This document shows positions 28,790 to 36,821 of a stretch of DNA of 64,000 nt, in pieces. The first letter of the stretch is position 1. Every line of letters starts with the position of its first letter. A program made the position numbers and the translations under genes. The notes under the pieces were generated by a model. It saw only the letters and a list, made by a program, of their open reading frames with translations. It was not told the DNA's origin and did not search any database. The stretch covers positions 1 to 64,000 of the forward strand of contig NZ_BOON01000054.1 in assembly GCF_016863255.1 (NCBI RefSeq). Direction: 5' to 3'. Source of the stretch: Planosporangium mesophilum. GTDB taxonomy: Bacteria > Actinomycetota > Actinomycetes > Mycobacteriales > Micromonosporaceae.

Positions 28790-29442
28790 TTCAGGTACTG
28801 ATCGTCGAGGACGACTTCCGGGTGGCGCAGATCCACCGGGCGTTCACCGAGCGGGTCTCCGGCTTCCGGGTGGTCGGCACGGCGCGTACCGGTCAGGAGG
28901 CGCGCGACCTGGTCGGGGCCGAGCGCCCCGACCTGCTGCTGCTCGACACGTACCTGCCCGACGAGTCCGGGCTCGACCTGCTGCGCGACCTCGACACTGA
29001 CGCGATCATGCTGACCGCCGCGTCCGACGCGGTGTCGGTGCGCACCGCGTTCACCCGGGGTGCGCTCAACTACCTGGTCAAGCCGTTCACCGCCGAGCAG
29101 CTGACCGACCGGCTCACCGCATACCGGCATTACCGCTCGCAGCTGGCGCGCGACCGTGGCCTGGCGCAGGACGACATCGACCGGGCCCTGCGCGTGCTGC
29201 ACGACGGCGACCACCCGGTCGCTCGGAAGGGCCAGTCGGCGGTGACGTTCCGGCTGGTGGCGGACGCACTGCGGGAAGCGGGCGAACCACGGTCGGCCGC
29301 CGACATCGCCGCCCGGCTCGGCATCGCCCGTGCCACCGCCCAGCGGTACCTCGCCGCACTGGCGCAGGCCGGCTCGGCCCGGATGAACCTGCGGTACGGG
29401 ATGAGCGGCCGGCCGGAGCACCTGTACACGTGGTCCGATTAG
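28786..29442 (+). CDS. CitB-type response regulator
   Basis: A 218-residue regulator with an N-terminal receiver: acidic pocket VEDD, phospho-acceptor Asp in LLLLDTYLPDESG near 50, Thr in MLTAAS and Lys in LVKPF. The C-terminal helix-turn-helix of the CitB/DcuR class is SAADIAARLGIARATAQRYL near 170-189. ATGA overlap with the kinase indicates a cognate pair. Likely targets are the divergent transporter operon or carboxylate-transport genes elsewhere. Confidence 0.92.
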   Translation: MIQVLIVEDDFRVAQIHRAFTERVSGFRVVGTARTGQEARDLVGAERPDLLLLDTYLPDESGLDLLRDLDTDAIMLTAASDAVSVRTAFTRGALNYLVKPFTAEQLTDRLTAYRHYRSQLARDRGLAQDDIDRALRVLHDGDHPVARKGQSAVTFRLVADALREAGEPRSAADIAARLGIARATAQRYLAALAQAGSARMNLRYGMSGRPEHLYTWSD

Positions 29443-29465
29443 GACCCTCCGGCCGGCCCGGTCCG

Positions 29466-29747
29466 TTACCGGTGCTGGCCGGCGCTGGCCAGGCCGGGAG
29501 GCGCGCTGGCGAGCGCCGCCCGGATCGCGTCGATCAACGCCAGCGCCGACTCCTCGGTCAGCTCGACCGCCACCCGCGCCGCCGGGCCGGCAGCCGGATT
29601 GATGAAGTCGATGTTGAGGGTGTGCTCCTGCGGAGCGTGTACCGGGTGGTCGACGTACACGGTGGCGTGGCTGAGCGGGAACCAACCCTGCGGTCCCTTG
29701 CCGCTGCTGCCGTCGACCTCGATCTTCTCGGTGACGTAGGTGCACAT
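29466..29747 (-). CDS. DUF6295-like small protein
   Basis: A 93-residue conserved protein, MCTYVTEKIEVDGSSGKGPQG, with ATVYVDHPVHAPQEHTLNIDF and a helical end EESALALIDAIRAAL. I know this as a widespread actinobacterial domain of unknown function (DUF6295), often next to dienelactone hydrolase genes as here. It starts 15 bases after the dienelactone hydrolase stop, so the two are co-transcribed. C2, H36 and H40 could bind a metal, but that is speculation. Confidence 0.75.
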   Translation of the reverse strand: MCTYVTEKIEVDGSSGKGPQGWFPLSHATVYVDHPVHAPQEHTLNIDFINPAAGPAARVAVELTEESALALIDAIRAALASAPPGLASAGQHR

Positions 29748-29762
29748 GGTCGCTCGCTCCCC

Positions 29763-30542
29763 TCAGGCGCTCAGGTTGCGGCCGAAGAAGTCGAAGACCC
29801 GGTTCCAGCCGTCGACGGCGGCCTGCGGCCGGTAGCTCGGCCGGTCGACGGCGAAGAACGCGTGCCCGGCGTCGTCGTACGTGTGGAACTCGTGCTCCTT
29901 GCCGAGCCTGGTGAGGATCTCATCGAGCTCGGCGACCTGCTCCGGCGACGGGTACCTGTCCTCGGCCCCGAACAGGCCCAGCAGCGGGCAGGACAGCCGG
30001 TCGGCGATGTCGACCAGCGGCGTGACCGCGAGCGGGAAGCCCTCGGGCGGGTCGCCGACCACGAACGCGCCGTAGCAGTCCACAGCGGCGTCGAGCTGCA
30101 GGTTGCACGCGGCCAGGAAGGCGTGGCGGCCACCGGAGCAGTACCCGATCACGCCGACCTTGCCGTTGGAAGCAGCCGAGCCGTCGGACGAGGTCAGCGA
30201 GCGCAGGTACGCGGCCGCTCCGGCCACGTCGCCGACCAGGCGCTCGTCGGGTACGCCGCCGGCGGCCCGGGCTGCCGCGGCCGCGTCGTCGGGGCTGGCG
30301 CCCGGCGCCTCGCGGGTGTACAGGTTCGGGCAGATCGCCAGGTATCCATGGGCGGCGAACTTGCGGGTGATCTCCTTTGTCGCCTCGTCGTAGCCGGGCA
30401 TATGGTGGATCACCACCACGCCGCCGCGCGGCTCGGAGTCGAGCGGCCGGGCGAGGTAGGCCTCCAGTTCGTCCCCGCCGTGGCCGGTGAAGGCGACGGT
30501 CTCGGCCAGCATCGCGTCGTACGGTCCGGTGCGTGTATCCAT
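29763..30542 (-). CDS. Dienelactone hydrolase family protein
   Basis: A 259-residue alpha/beta hydrolase with the Cys-Asp-His triad of dienelactone hydrolases: C135 in IGYCSGG, D195 in GAEDRYPS and H227 in DDAGHAFF. Family members cleave dienelactones in chloroaromatic degradation, but many have other small esters as substrates and no aromatic-pathway genes are nearby. ATG at 30542. It forms a two-gene operon with the DUF6295-like protein. Confidence 0.9.
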   Translation of the reverse strand: MDTRTGPYDAMLAETVAFTGHGGDELEAYLARPLDSEPRGGVVVIHHMPGYDEATKEITRKFAAHGYLAICPNLYTREAPGASPDDAAAAARAAGGVPDERLVGDVAGAAAYLRSLTSSDGSAASNGKVGVIGYCSGGRHAFLAACNLQLDAAVDCYGAFVVGDPPEGFPLAVTPLVDIADRLSCPLLGLFGAEDRYPSPEQVAELDEILTRLGKEHEFHTYDDAGHAFFAVDRPSYRPQAAVDGWNRVFDFFGRNLSA

Positions 30543-30585
30543 GAGGTGAGATCCTACTTAGCCCGCGTCAACGAATCGGCGCGCA

Positions 30586-31818
30586 CTAGCGGGGCCCGAA
30601 CACCCAGACGCCGTCCGGGGTCGTCCGCTGGAGGGCGGCGGCGCGGTGGGTGCCGTCCCGGGACAGCAGGGCCGCGGCCAGCGGCGGGGTGGTCGGGCTG
30701 ACGCCGACAGCGCCGGGGGAGGTCGGCCAGGCCGGGAAGGCGCGGGCCGCGGTCGCCTGCGACATCGACCACGGCCACAGGTCCGACCACCTCCACCGCT
30801 TCCTGGACGTACCGTCGTCCGTACCGCCGTCCGTGCCGCCGAAGATCGTCGCCTCCCGCGCGTTCGCCCGCAGCCCGTTGACGCCGGTCAGGAACCTGAC
30901 CCCCCAGGGGGTACGGCGGGTGGGGTTGAAGTTGCGCACCATGTCGAGGTAGGCCGCCTCGGTGTTGCCGCTCCACGACCAGCCCAGAAACCCGAGCCGG
31001 TACTGCTGGGCGTACGCCATGACGGCGTCGTCGGCGGGTTTGCCGTACGGGTGGTTGTCCGAGAACTCGCCGACCACGAGCGGCAGCCGCCGGTCGACGA
31101 ACGAGCGCATGTACGCGCGTACCCTCGCGGCGGTGTTGAACACCCCGTACATGTGTACGTCGAAGACGAGGTTGCCGGTCGGGTCCGCGGCCAGCACCTT
31201 CGCCGCGTTGTCCCGCATGGTGAAGGACTGGTCCTGACCCCAGTCCGGCGCGTCGACCATGAGCGTGTGCTGGAAGCCGGCGGCGCGCAGCCGCCGGACC
31301 GCCTTGATCGTGTCCTCGGTCCAGGTCCTGTAGTGGTTGTAGCCGAACGGCTCGTCGGCGATGTTGAGGATGACGTAGTTCTCCTGCCCGACGAGCGCGT
31401 CGCGGACGCTGATCCAGTACTCGACGGCCTGGTCCATCGTGGCGGCCCCCGTCTGCTGGCCGGACCCCATCGTGTCGTGCGCGTCGACGACGCAGATGAG
31501 CCGGTTCTGTTTGCACAGCGCGATGACGCCGACGATGTCGGCGGCGGTGTTGGCCGGTTTCCAGCGTTGCCCGATGGCCAGCGACAGCCGTACCGTGTTC
31601 GCTCCGGCCGCCTTGATGGCCGCGAACGAGCCGTTCTGGTGCGAGTACCAGGTGTACGCGTGGTTGATGCCGCGCAGGACCAGCTCGCGACCGTTGGCCT
31701 CGACGAGCCGGCCGTTCTTGACCCGCATTCCGGCCGCTGCGTGCGCGGGCGGCGCGACGACGAGACTGGCGATGAGCGCGAGGAGGAGGGCGCCCACCGC
31801 CGGCAATCCTCTTCTCAT
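30586..31818 (-). CDS. Secreted GH5-type glycoside hydrolase
   Basis: A 410-residue secreted enzyme. The signal peptide is MRRGLPAVGALLLALIASLV...AHAA. The catalytic domain resembles GH5 mannanases and cellulases: LRGINHAYTWYSHQ, then VDAHDT, acid/base candidate E156 in NIADEPFG, and nucleophile candidate E251 in VVGEFSDNHP. The last 85 residues, after a GGTDGGTDDGT linker, do not look like a carbohydrate-binding module and may be a degraded or unknown domain. The start at 31818 follows GAGGTG. A LacI-type dyad lies upstream. Confidence 0.82.
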   Translation of the reverse strand: MRRGLPAVGALLLALIASLVVAPPAHAAAGMRVKNGRLVEANGRELVLRGINHAYTWYSHQNGSFAAIKAAGANTVRLSLAIGQRWKPANTAADIVGVIALCKQNRLICVVDAHDTMGSGQQTGAATMDQAVEYWISVRDALVGQENYVILNIADEPFGYNHYRTWTEDTIKAVRRLRAAGFQHTLMVDAPDWGQDQSFTMRDNAAKVLAADPTGNLVFDVHMYGVFNTAARVRAYMRSFVDRRLPLVVGEFSDNHPYGKPADDAVMAYAQQYRLGFLGWSWSGNTEAAYLDMVRNFNPTRRTPWGVRFLTGVNGLRANAREATIFGGTDGGTDDGTSRKRWRWSDLWPWSMSQATAARAFPAWPTSPGAVGVSPTTPPLAAALLSRDGTHRAAALQRTTPDGVWVFGPR

Positions 31819-31875
31819 GATCACCTCGGGCTGGAGTGTCACGGGGCGAACCTGCCCCGGCAGCTACCCGGAGGC

Positions 31876-31887
31876 GGAAACGTTACC
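31876..31887. promoter_or_regulatory. Candidate LacI-type operator before the GH5 gene
   Basis: GGAAACGTTACC is a 12-base dyad with a central CG and one mismatch, 58 bases upstream of the glycosidase start. LacI-family sugar repressors bind sites of this shape. No LacI-family gene is in the window, so this is tentative. Confidence 0.35.
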
Positions 31888-31922
31888 CGCGTACGGCTTT
31901 CGCCGCCCCACGGCCCGGCGTG

Positions 31923-32237
31923 CTATTCGACGTCCGGGGCGCCGAGGTAGCGCTCCACGGACTCCACCTTGCCGGTCATCGCGTCGGTCACAGCCGGCCG
32001 CCAGTCCACCTTCACCACCGTGCTCACCCGCGGCGCATGGCGGGCGACCGCCTCCACCGCGCGCTTCACCACGTCCATCACCTCGTCCCAGCTGTCGCCC
32101 TCGACCAGGGTGAACATCGCGTCGGTGCGGTTGGCCAGGCCGGATTCCCGGACAACCCGTACCGCCTCGGCCACGATCTCGCCGACGTTCTCCCCGACGC
32201 CCAGCGGGGTGACGGAGAACGCGACCAGAACCGACAT
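31923..32237 (-). CDS. Thiamine-binding (UPF0045/MTH1187) family protein
   Basis: A 104-residue ferredoxin-like-fold protein, [20 protein letters not shown], with [21 protein letters not shown] and [11 protein letters not shown], matching the MTH1187/YkoF-like thiamine-binding family. Relatives bind thiamine or hydroxymethylpyrimidine in the cytoplasm. It follows the cupin gene by 51 bases on the same strand and has GAAGGGAAGG before ATG 32237. Confidence 0.88.
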   Translation of the reverse strand: MSVLVAFSVTPLGVGENVGEIVAEAVRVVRESGLANRTDAMFTLVEGDSWDEVMDVVKRAVEAVARHAPRVSTVVKVDWRPAVTDAMTGKVESVERYLGAPDVE

Positions 32238-32288
32238 GAGCCTTCCCTTCTCACCCGAGGACGCCGGGCGGGACTCGGTGAGCCATGA

Positions 32289-32648
32289 CTAGACGTGACG
32301 ACGCTCGGCCGTCAGCTCACTCGGGGTGTCACCAGTGTTCACGGTCTCGCTCGGTTCGATCAGAAGGACCTCGGCTCCGTCGGCGGACACGGGCTGGTGG
32401 GGCACACCGCGAGGTACCACATACAGCTGTCCGGGACCCAGCATGACATCGCCGGCCTCCATCCGGATGGTCAACGATCCGCGCAGGACGAGGAAGAACT
32501 CGTCGGTCTCCGGGTGGCTGTGCCGGGTGAACTCCCCCGTGGTCTTGACCACCCGGACGTCGTAGTCGTTCAACACGGCAATCGTACGAGGCGCCCATGG
32601 CTCGTCGAAGCTCGAGAGGGCATCGGCGAGGTCGACTGCATCGTTCAT
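32289..32648 (-). CDS. Cupin-domain protein
   Basis: A single-domain cupin of 119 residues. Motif 1 is FTRHSHPETDEFFLVLRG, with metal ligands H, H and E. Motif 2 is GPGQLYVVPRGVPHQPV, with the last histidine. It may be a small dioxygenase, isomerase or sensor; the substrate is unknown. ATG at 32648 starts the conserved region. Divergent from the secreted carboxylesterase and probably co-transcribed with the thiamine-binding protein. Confidence 0.85.
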   Translation of the reverse strand: MNDAVDLADALSSFDEPWAPRTIAVLNDYDVRVVKTTGEFTRHSHPETDEFFLVLRGSLTIRMEAGDVMLGPGQLYVVPRGVPHQPVSADGAEVLLIEPSETVNTGDTPSELTAERRHV

Positions 32649-32827
32649 ACCCTGATCATGCTGAGGCGATCCCACCCACGCAACGGCCGACTGATACACC
32701 GGTATTTCAGCCCCCGCCTCGACGCATCGACAACTATGATGCGGTGAGGCGGGGGCCGGGTCGCGGTTGTATCGGCCCCGGCGCACACCGGCACAGCTCC
32801 GCACCGCACGCAGCCTTGGAGAAACCG

Positions 32828-34426
32828 ATGCCGCGACCGCGACTGGCCCTGATCGGCGCCCTGCTGGGTGCCCTGGTCACCCCGCTCAGCCTGAGCACGC
32901 CGGCGATCGCCGCCGCCGACCGGTCGGTGGTGGTCACCGACAAGGGCGCGGTACGGGGCAGCGTCACCGACGCTGGCCGCGCGTTCCACCGCATCCCGTT
33001 CGCCGCGCCCCCGGTCGGGGAGCTGCGCTGGCGGGCGCCCCGGCCGGCCGCGCCGTGGACGGGGGCGCGCGACGCGACCGTACCCGGTCCGGAGTGCGCC
33101 CAGGCCGGGTCCCCGGAGCTGCACCAGCCTCGGGTGACCAACGAGGACTGCCTGTACCTCAACGTGTACACCCCTGCCAGCAGGCTCCCGGACCGCCCGG
33201 TGATGGTCTGGTTCCACGGCGGCGGCTTCACGGCCGGCTCGGCGAACCCGTACGACGGGTCGGCCCTGGCCAGCCGAGGCGTCGTGGTGGTGACCGTCAA
33301 CTACCGGCTCGGCGCGTTCGGCTTCCTCGCCCACCCGGCGCTGTCCGGAGAGGACCGGCGGCTGGGCTCGGGCAACTACGGCACGCTCGACCAGCAGGCC
33401 GCGCTGCGCTGGGTACGGGCGAACGCGGCGGCCTTCGGCGGTGACCCGCGCCGGGTCACGATCTTCGGCGAGTCCGCCGGCGGGGTCAGCGTCTGCGCGC
33501 ACCTCGCCTCGCCGCTGACCGGCGGGCTGTTCTCCCGCGCGATCGTGCAGAGCGGACCCTGCAACCTGCTGCCCCGTACGCTGCCCGACGCCGAGGCGGC
33601 CGGTGAGCGGTTCGCCACGGCGACCGGTTGCCAGGGCCGGCCGGACGTACCGGCCTGCCTACGCACCCGCCCGGCGGGCGCCGTCCTCGACGCGACGGGC
33701 GACTCCGAGACCTGGGCGCCCACCACCGGGACCCCGGTACTGCCGGTCGATCCCGCAAGCGCGATCGCGTCCGGGGCGTACCACCGGGTGCCCACCATGG
33801 CCGGTTCCAACCTGGACGAGGGCACCATCTTCGCCGCGCTCACGGAGGCCGGGGGAGTCCCGCTCAACGCCGCGACCTACCCGGCCGTCCTGACGGGGCT
33901 GTACGGCGCCGACGCGCCGCGGGTCCAGGCCCGGTACCCGGGCTCGGCGTACGGTGAGGACTACCGGCTGGCGCTGGGCGCCGTCCTCACCGACTCCCTG
34001 TTCGCCTGCCCGACGTGGGATCTCAACCGGTCCCTGGCGCGGTCCACGCGCACGTACGGCTACGAGTTCGCCGACCGCACCGCGCCCAACCTGTACGGCG
34101 TCACGCCCGGCTTCCCGCTCGGGGCCTACCACGCCGCCGAGCTTCCGTACCTGTTCCGGTTCCAGGGGCTGCCGCTCGACCCGGCCCAGCTGCGCCTGTC
34201 CGACCAGATGCTGTCGTACTGGACCCGCTTCGCCGCGGGTGGTGACCCCAACGGCGGGCCCGCGCCGCGCTGGCAGCCGTTCCGCCCCGCCCATCCGACC
34301 GTGCTGACCTTGGATCTCGGGCGGCGCGTGAACGGGTACGACTTCGACGCCCGCCACCAGTGCGCCTTCTGGGCCACCGTGTCCTCGGGCACCATGGGCG
34401 CCGCGAACATCCGATCGCTGGCCTGA
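32828..34426 (+). CDS. Secreted type-B carboxylesterase
   Basis: A 532-residue extracellular esterase with signal peptide LALIGALLGALVTPLSL...AIAAA. The catalytic triad is S216 in TIFGESAGGV, E331 in NLDEGT and H435 in GAYHAAELPY. The oxyanion loop is WFHGGGFTAG, and NEDCLYLNVYTP is the type-B signature 2. Such enzymes hydrolyse varied carboxylic esters, including some drugs and pesticides. ATG 32828 has GGAG at a good distance; a longer frame upstream lacks a signal peptide. Confidence 0.93.
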   Translation: MPRPRLALIGALLGALVTPLSLSTPAIAAADRSVVVTDKGAVRGSVTDAGRAFHRIPFAAPPVGELRWRAPRPAAPWTGARDATVPGPECAQAGSPELHQPRVTNEDCLYLNVYTPASRLPDRPVMVWFHGGGFTAGSANPYDGSALASRGVVVVTVNYRLGAFGFLAHPALSGEDRRLGSGNYGTLDQQAALRWVRANAAAFGGDPRRVTIFGESAGGVSVCAHLASPLTGGLFSRAIVQSGPCNLLPRTLPDAEAAGERFATATGCQGRPDVPACLRTRPAGAVLDATGDSETWAPTTGTPVLPVDPASAIASGAYHRVPTMAGSNLDEGTIFAALTEAGGVPLNAATYPAVLTGLYGADAPRVQARYPGSAYGEDYRLALGAVLTDSLFACPTWDLNRSLARSTRTYGYEFADRTAPNLYGVTPGFPLGAYHAAELPYLFRFQGLPLDPAQLRLSDQMLSYWTRFAAGGDPNGGPAPRWQPFRPAHPTVLTLDLGRRVNGYDFDARHQCAFWATVSSGTMGAANIRSLA

Positions 34427-34511
34427 GCGGTCGCCAGGCGATAACGCTCCCGGCCGCTGGTGCCCGGGGCGTAGTCTGGCGGGCCGGTGACCAGTTTCGG
34501 TGAGGAGATCC

Positions 34512-35696
34512 ATGGGCCTGCGAGAGGACGCGAAGGAGCTTCAGGACGAGCTCGCGGTACTGCGGCGTGAGCTGCACCAGATTCCGGAGATCGGCCTGGA
34601 CCTGCCGCGTACCCAGGAAATGGTCCTCGCGGCCCTGGAGCCCCTGCCGCTGGAGGTGAGCACCGGCGCCAGCCTGTCCTCGGTCACCGCCGTGCTGCGC
34701 GGTGCCCGGCCGGGGCCGGTGGTGCTGCTGCGCGGTGACATGGACGCGCTGCCGGTCACCGAACGTACAGGCGTGCCGTTCACCTCGCGCCACGAGGGCG
34801 TCATGCACGCCTGCGGTCACGACCTGCACACGGCCGGACTGGTCGGCGCGGCCCGGCTGCTGGCGGGCCGCCGTGACGAGTTGGCCGGCGACGTGGTCTT
34901 CATGTTCCAACCCGGCGAGGAGGGCATGGACGGTGCCGGCCACATGATCGCCGAGGGCGTGCTCTCGGCCGCCGGTCGCCCGGTCGACGCGGCGTACGGG
35001 CTGCACGTACTCTCCTCGCAGTTCGCCCGGGGCGTGTTCGCGTCCCGTCCCGGCCCGCTGATGGCCGCCTCCGCCGGGCTGTTCGTCCGGGTGGTCGGCG
35101 CCGGCGGGCACGGTTCGAAGCCGCAGTCCACGCTCGACCCGATCCCGGTGGCGTGCGAGATGGTCAGCGCCCTGCAGACGATGGTGACCCGGCGGTTCGA
35201 CGTGTTCGACCCCGTCGTGCTCACCGTCGGCCAGTTCCACGCCGGTACCAAACGCAACATCATCCCCGACGACGCGACGTTCGAGGCGACCGTCCGGACG
35301 TTCACGCCGTCCACCAGCGAGCAGGTACGCGAGCACGCCATCCAGCTCTGCCAGAGCATCGCGGCCGCCCACGGCCTGCAGGTCGAGGTGCGGTACGAGA
35401 CCGAGTACCCGGCGACGGTCAACCACGCGGCCGAGCACGAATTCGTCGCCGACACCGTGCGGGAGGTGTTCGGGGAGGAGCGGTTCGAGGAGATGGCCTT
35501 CCCGATGACCGGCTCGGAGGACTTCTCCCGGGTGCTGGACCGGGTTCCCGGGGCGTACCTGTTCCTCGGCGCCTGCGTCACCGACGACCCGGACGCCGCG
35601 CCGTCGAACCACTCGCCGCTCGCGGCCTTCGACGACAGCGTGCTCTCCGACGGCTCCGCCCTGCTCGCCGAGCTGGCGCTGCGCCGGCTCCGGTAG
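34512..35696 (+). CDS. M20-family amidohydrolase
   Basis: A 394-residue M20D peptidase/IAA-amino-acid-hydrolase-type enzyme. The binuclear metal site motifs are LLRGDMDALPVTE, HACGHDLHTAGLVGAA and FMFQPGEEGMDGAGHMI. The dimerisation domain includes GAGGHGSKPQSTLDPI. The C-terminal metal histidine is probably in SNHSPLAAFDD. It hydrolyses N-acyl or hippurate-like amides; the exact substrate is unknown. ATG 34512 follows GAGGAG. Solitary gene. Confidence 0.92.
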   Translation: MGLREDAKELQDELAVLRRELHQIPEIGLDLPRTQEMVLAALEPLPLEVSTGASLSSVTAVLRGARPGPVVLLRGDMDALPVTERTGVPFTSRHEGVMHACGHDLHTAGLVGAARLLAGRRDELAGDVVFMFQPGEEGMDGAGHMIAEGVLSAAGRPVDAAYGLHVLSSQFARGVFASRPGPLMAASAGLFVRVVGAGGHGSKPQSTLDPIPVACEMVSALQTMVTRRFDVFDPVVLTVGQFHAGTKRNIIPDDATFEATVRTFTPSTSEQVREHAIQLCQSIAAAHGLQVEVRYETEYPATVNHAAEHEFVADTVREVFGEERFEEMAFPMTGSEDFSRVLDRVPGAYLFLGACVTDDPDAAPSNHSPLAAFDDSVLSDGSALLAELALRRLR

Positions 35697-36081
35697 GTGC
35701 TCAGGGCTCCGGTACGCCGCGGTCGGGAGAGTGCCGGCCGCGGCGTCGCCGTACCCATCCATAGTGGAGCAGTTTCCGTCCGGCAGAAGGTTTACCAAGG
35801 ACGGCGTCCGAGGGCGACAATGCCATTCTTCGCGAGCTACCTGGACGGGGTTGCGTCGAGGTAATAGCCCCGTGCATGATCTCCGCTCGGAGCGTCGAGA
35901 TTATTCACGCCCAACCGACTGCGTCACGAACCCCGGGCCACGGATGGGATGGGAAAGTGCGTCAGACGCATGCGCAATTGAGATCTATTGATCACGATTC
36001 GCCTTTCCGTCTTCCGGACGGTGCGACGGCGTGGCGGCAACGGTAGTCAGCGGCATCAACCTGAAGTAGGAGAGCTTCCGG
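35697..36081. other. Non-coding gap of 385 bases
   Basis: I see no convincing gene. The sequence is noticeably less GC-rich than its surroundings, especially 35780-36000. It contains short inverted words such as GATCTCCGCTCGGAGC near 35880, and probably holds the promoter of the GPP34 gene. A short plus-strand open frame lacks coding character. Confidence 0.5.
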
Positions 36082-36708
36082 ATGCTGCTCGCTGACGACT
36101 TCTTCCTACTCGCCCACGACGAACGCGACGCGAGGCCGCGGCTGTCACCCAGAGCCGTCGAGTTGGGCCTCGCCGGCGCGATGCTCGGTGAGTTGGTGCT
36201 CGAGCGGCGCGTGACGGTCGAGGGGGCGCTGCTGTCGGTGGTCCGGTGGGACCCGCCGGCGGATGCCCTCGCGCACACCACCCTCGCCACGGTGACCTCC
36301 GAGCCGGAGCACCGTGAGGTACGCACCTGGCTCAGCTATCTGGGGCGGACCGCGGTCGAGTCGGTCGGACAGCGACTGGTCCGCGCCGGCGTGATGCGGC
36401 AGACCCAGAGCAGGCGGTTGCTGAAGACGGTGAACCGGTACCTGGTGAACGATCTGAACCTGCCGGCGGCGCGGGTCCTGCGGCTGCGGCGGGTGCTCAC
36501 GGGTGCGGAACCGATGTACGTCGCCGACGCCACGGTCATCGGGCTGGCCGCGGCGACCGGACTGACCAGGCACGTGCTGTGGGACGGCGCCCCGGCGAGC
36601 GTCAAGCAGGTGCACGCCGCGGTCAGGTCGCTGCCGCCGCCGTTCCGGGACCTCGTGGCAACCGTGGAGGAGGCCGTCGGCGATGCCGTACTGGCGCAGC
36701 GCCTCTAG
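36082..36708 (+). CDS. GPP34 (GOLPH3/Vps74-like) family protein
   Basis: A 208-residue member of the GPP34 family, MLLADDFFLLAHDE... with ELGLAGAMLGELVLERRV. Eukaryotic members bind phosphatidylinositol-4-phosphate on Golgi membranes. The actinomycete proteins are abundant but poorly characterised, possibly lipid-associated. ATG 36082 opens the conserved domain. The stop TAG lies inside the first unit of a 17-bp tandem repeat that fills the gap to the permease gene, an unusual junction. Confidence 0.88.
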   Translation: MLLADDFFLLAHDERDARPRLSPRAVELGLAGAMLGELVLERRVTVEGALLSVVRWDPPADALAHTTLATVTSEPEHREVRTWLSYLGRTAVESVGQRLVRAGVMRQTQSRRLLKTVNRYLVNDLNLPAARVLRLRRVLTGAEPMYVADATVIGLAAATGLTRHVLWDGAPASVKQVHAAVRSLPPPFRDLVATVEEAVGDAVLAQRL

Positions 36709-36782
36709 AACAGCACCGCCTCTGGAACAGCACCGCCTCTGGAACAGCACCGCCTCTGGAACAGCACCGCCTCTGGAACAGC
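36703..36782. repeat. 17-bp tandem repeat, about 4.7 copies
   Basis: The unit CTCTGGAACAGCACCGC is repeated at 36703, 36720, 36737, 36754 and, incompletely, 36771. Copies 2-4 are identical. The first has TAG where the others have TGG, and this TAG is the GPP34 stop codon. Because 17 is not a multiple of three, copy-number change would alter any read-through frame and the spacing to the permease gene. It is a simple-sequence locus likely to vary between strains. Confidence 0.9.
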
Positions 36783-36821
36783 GAGAACCGAGCGTCGGAC
36801 CCCCGTACCCCTGGAGGAACC

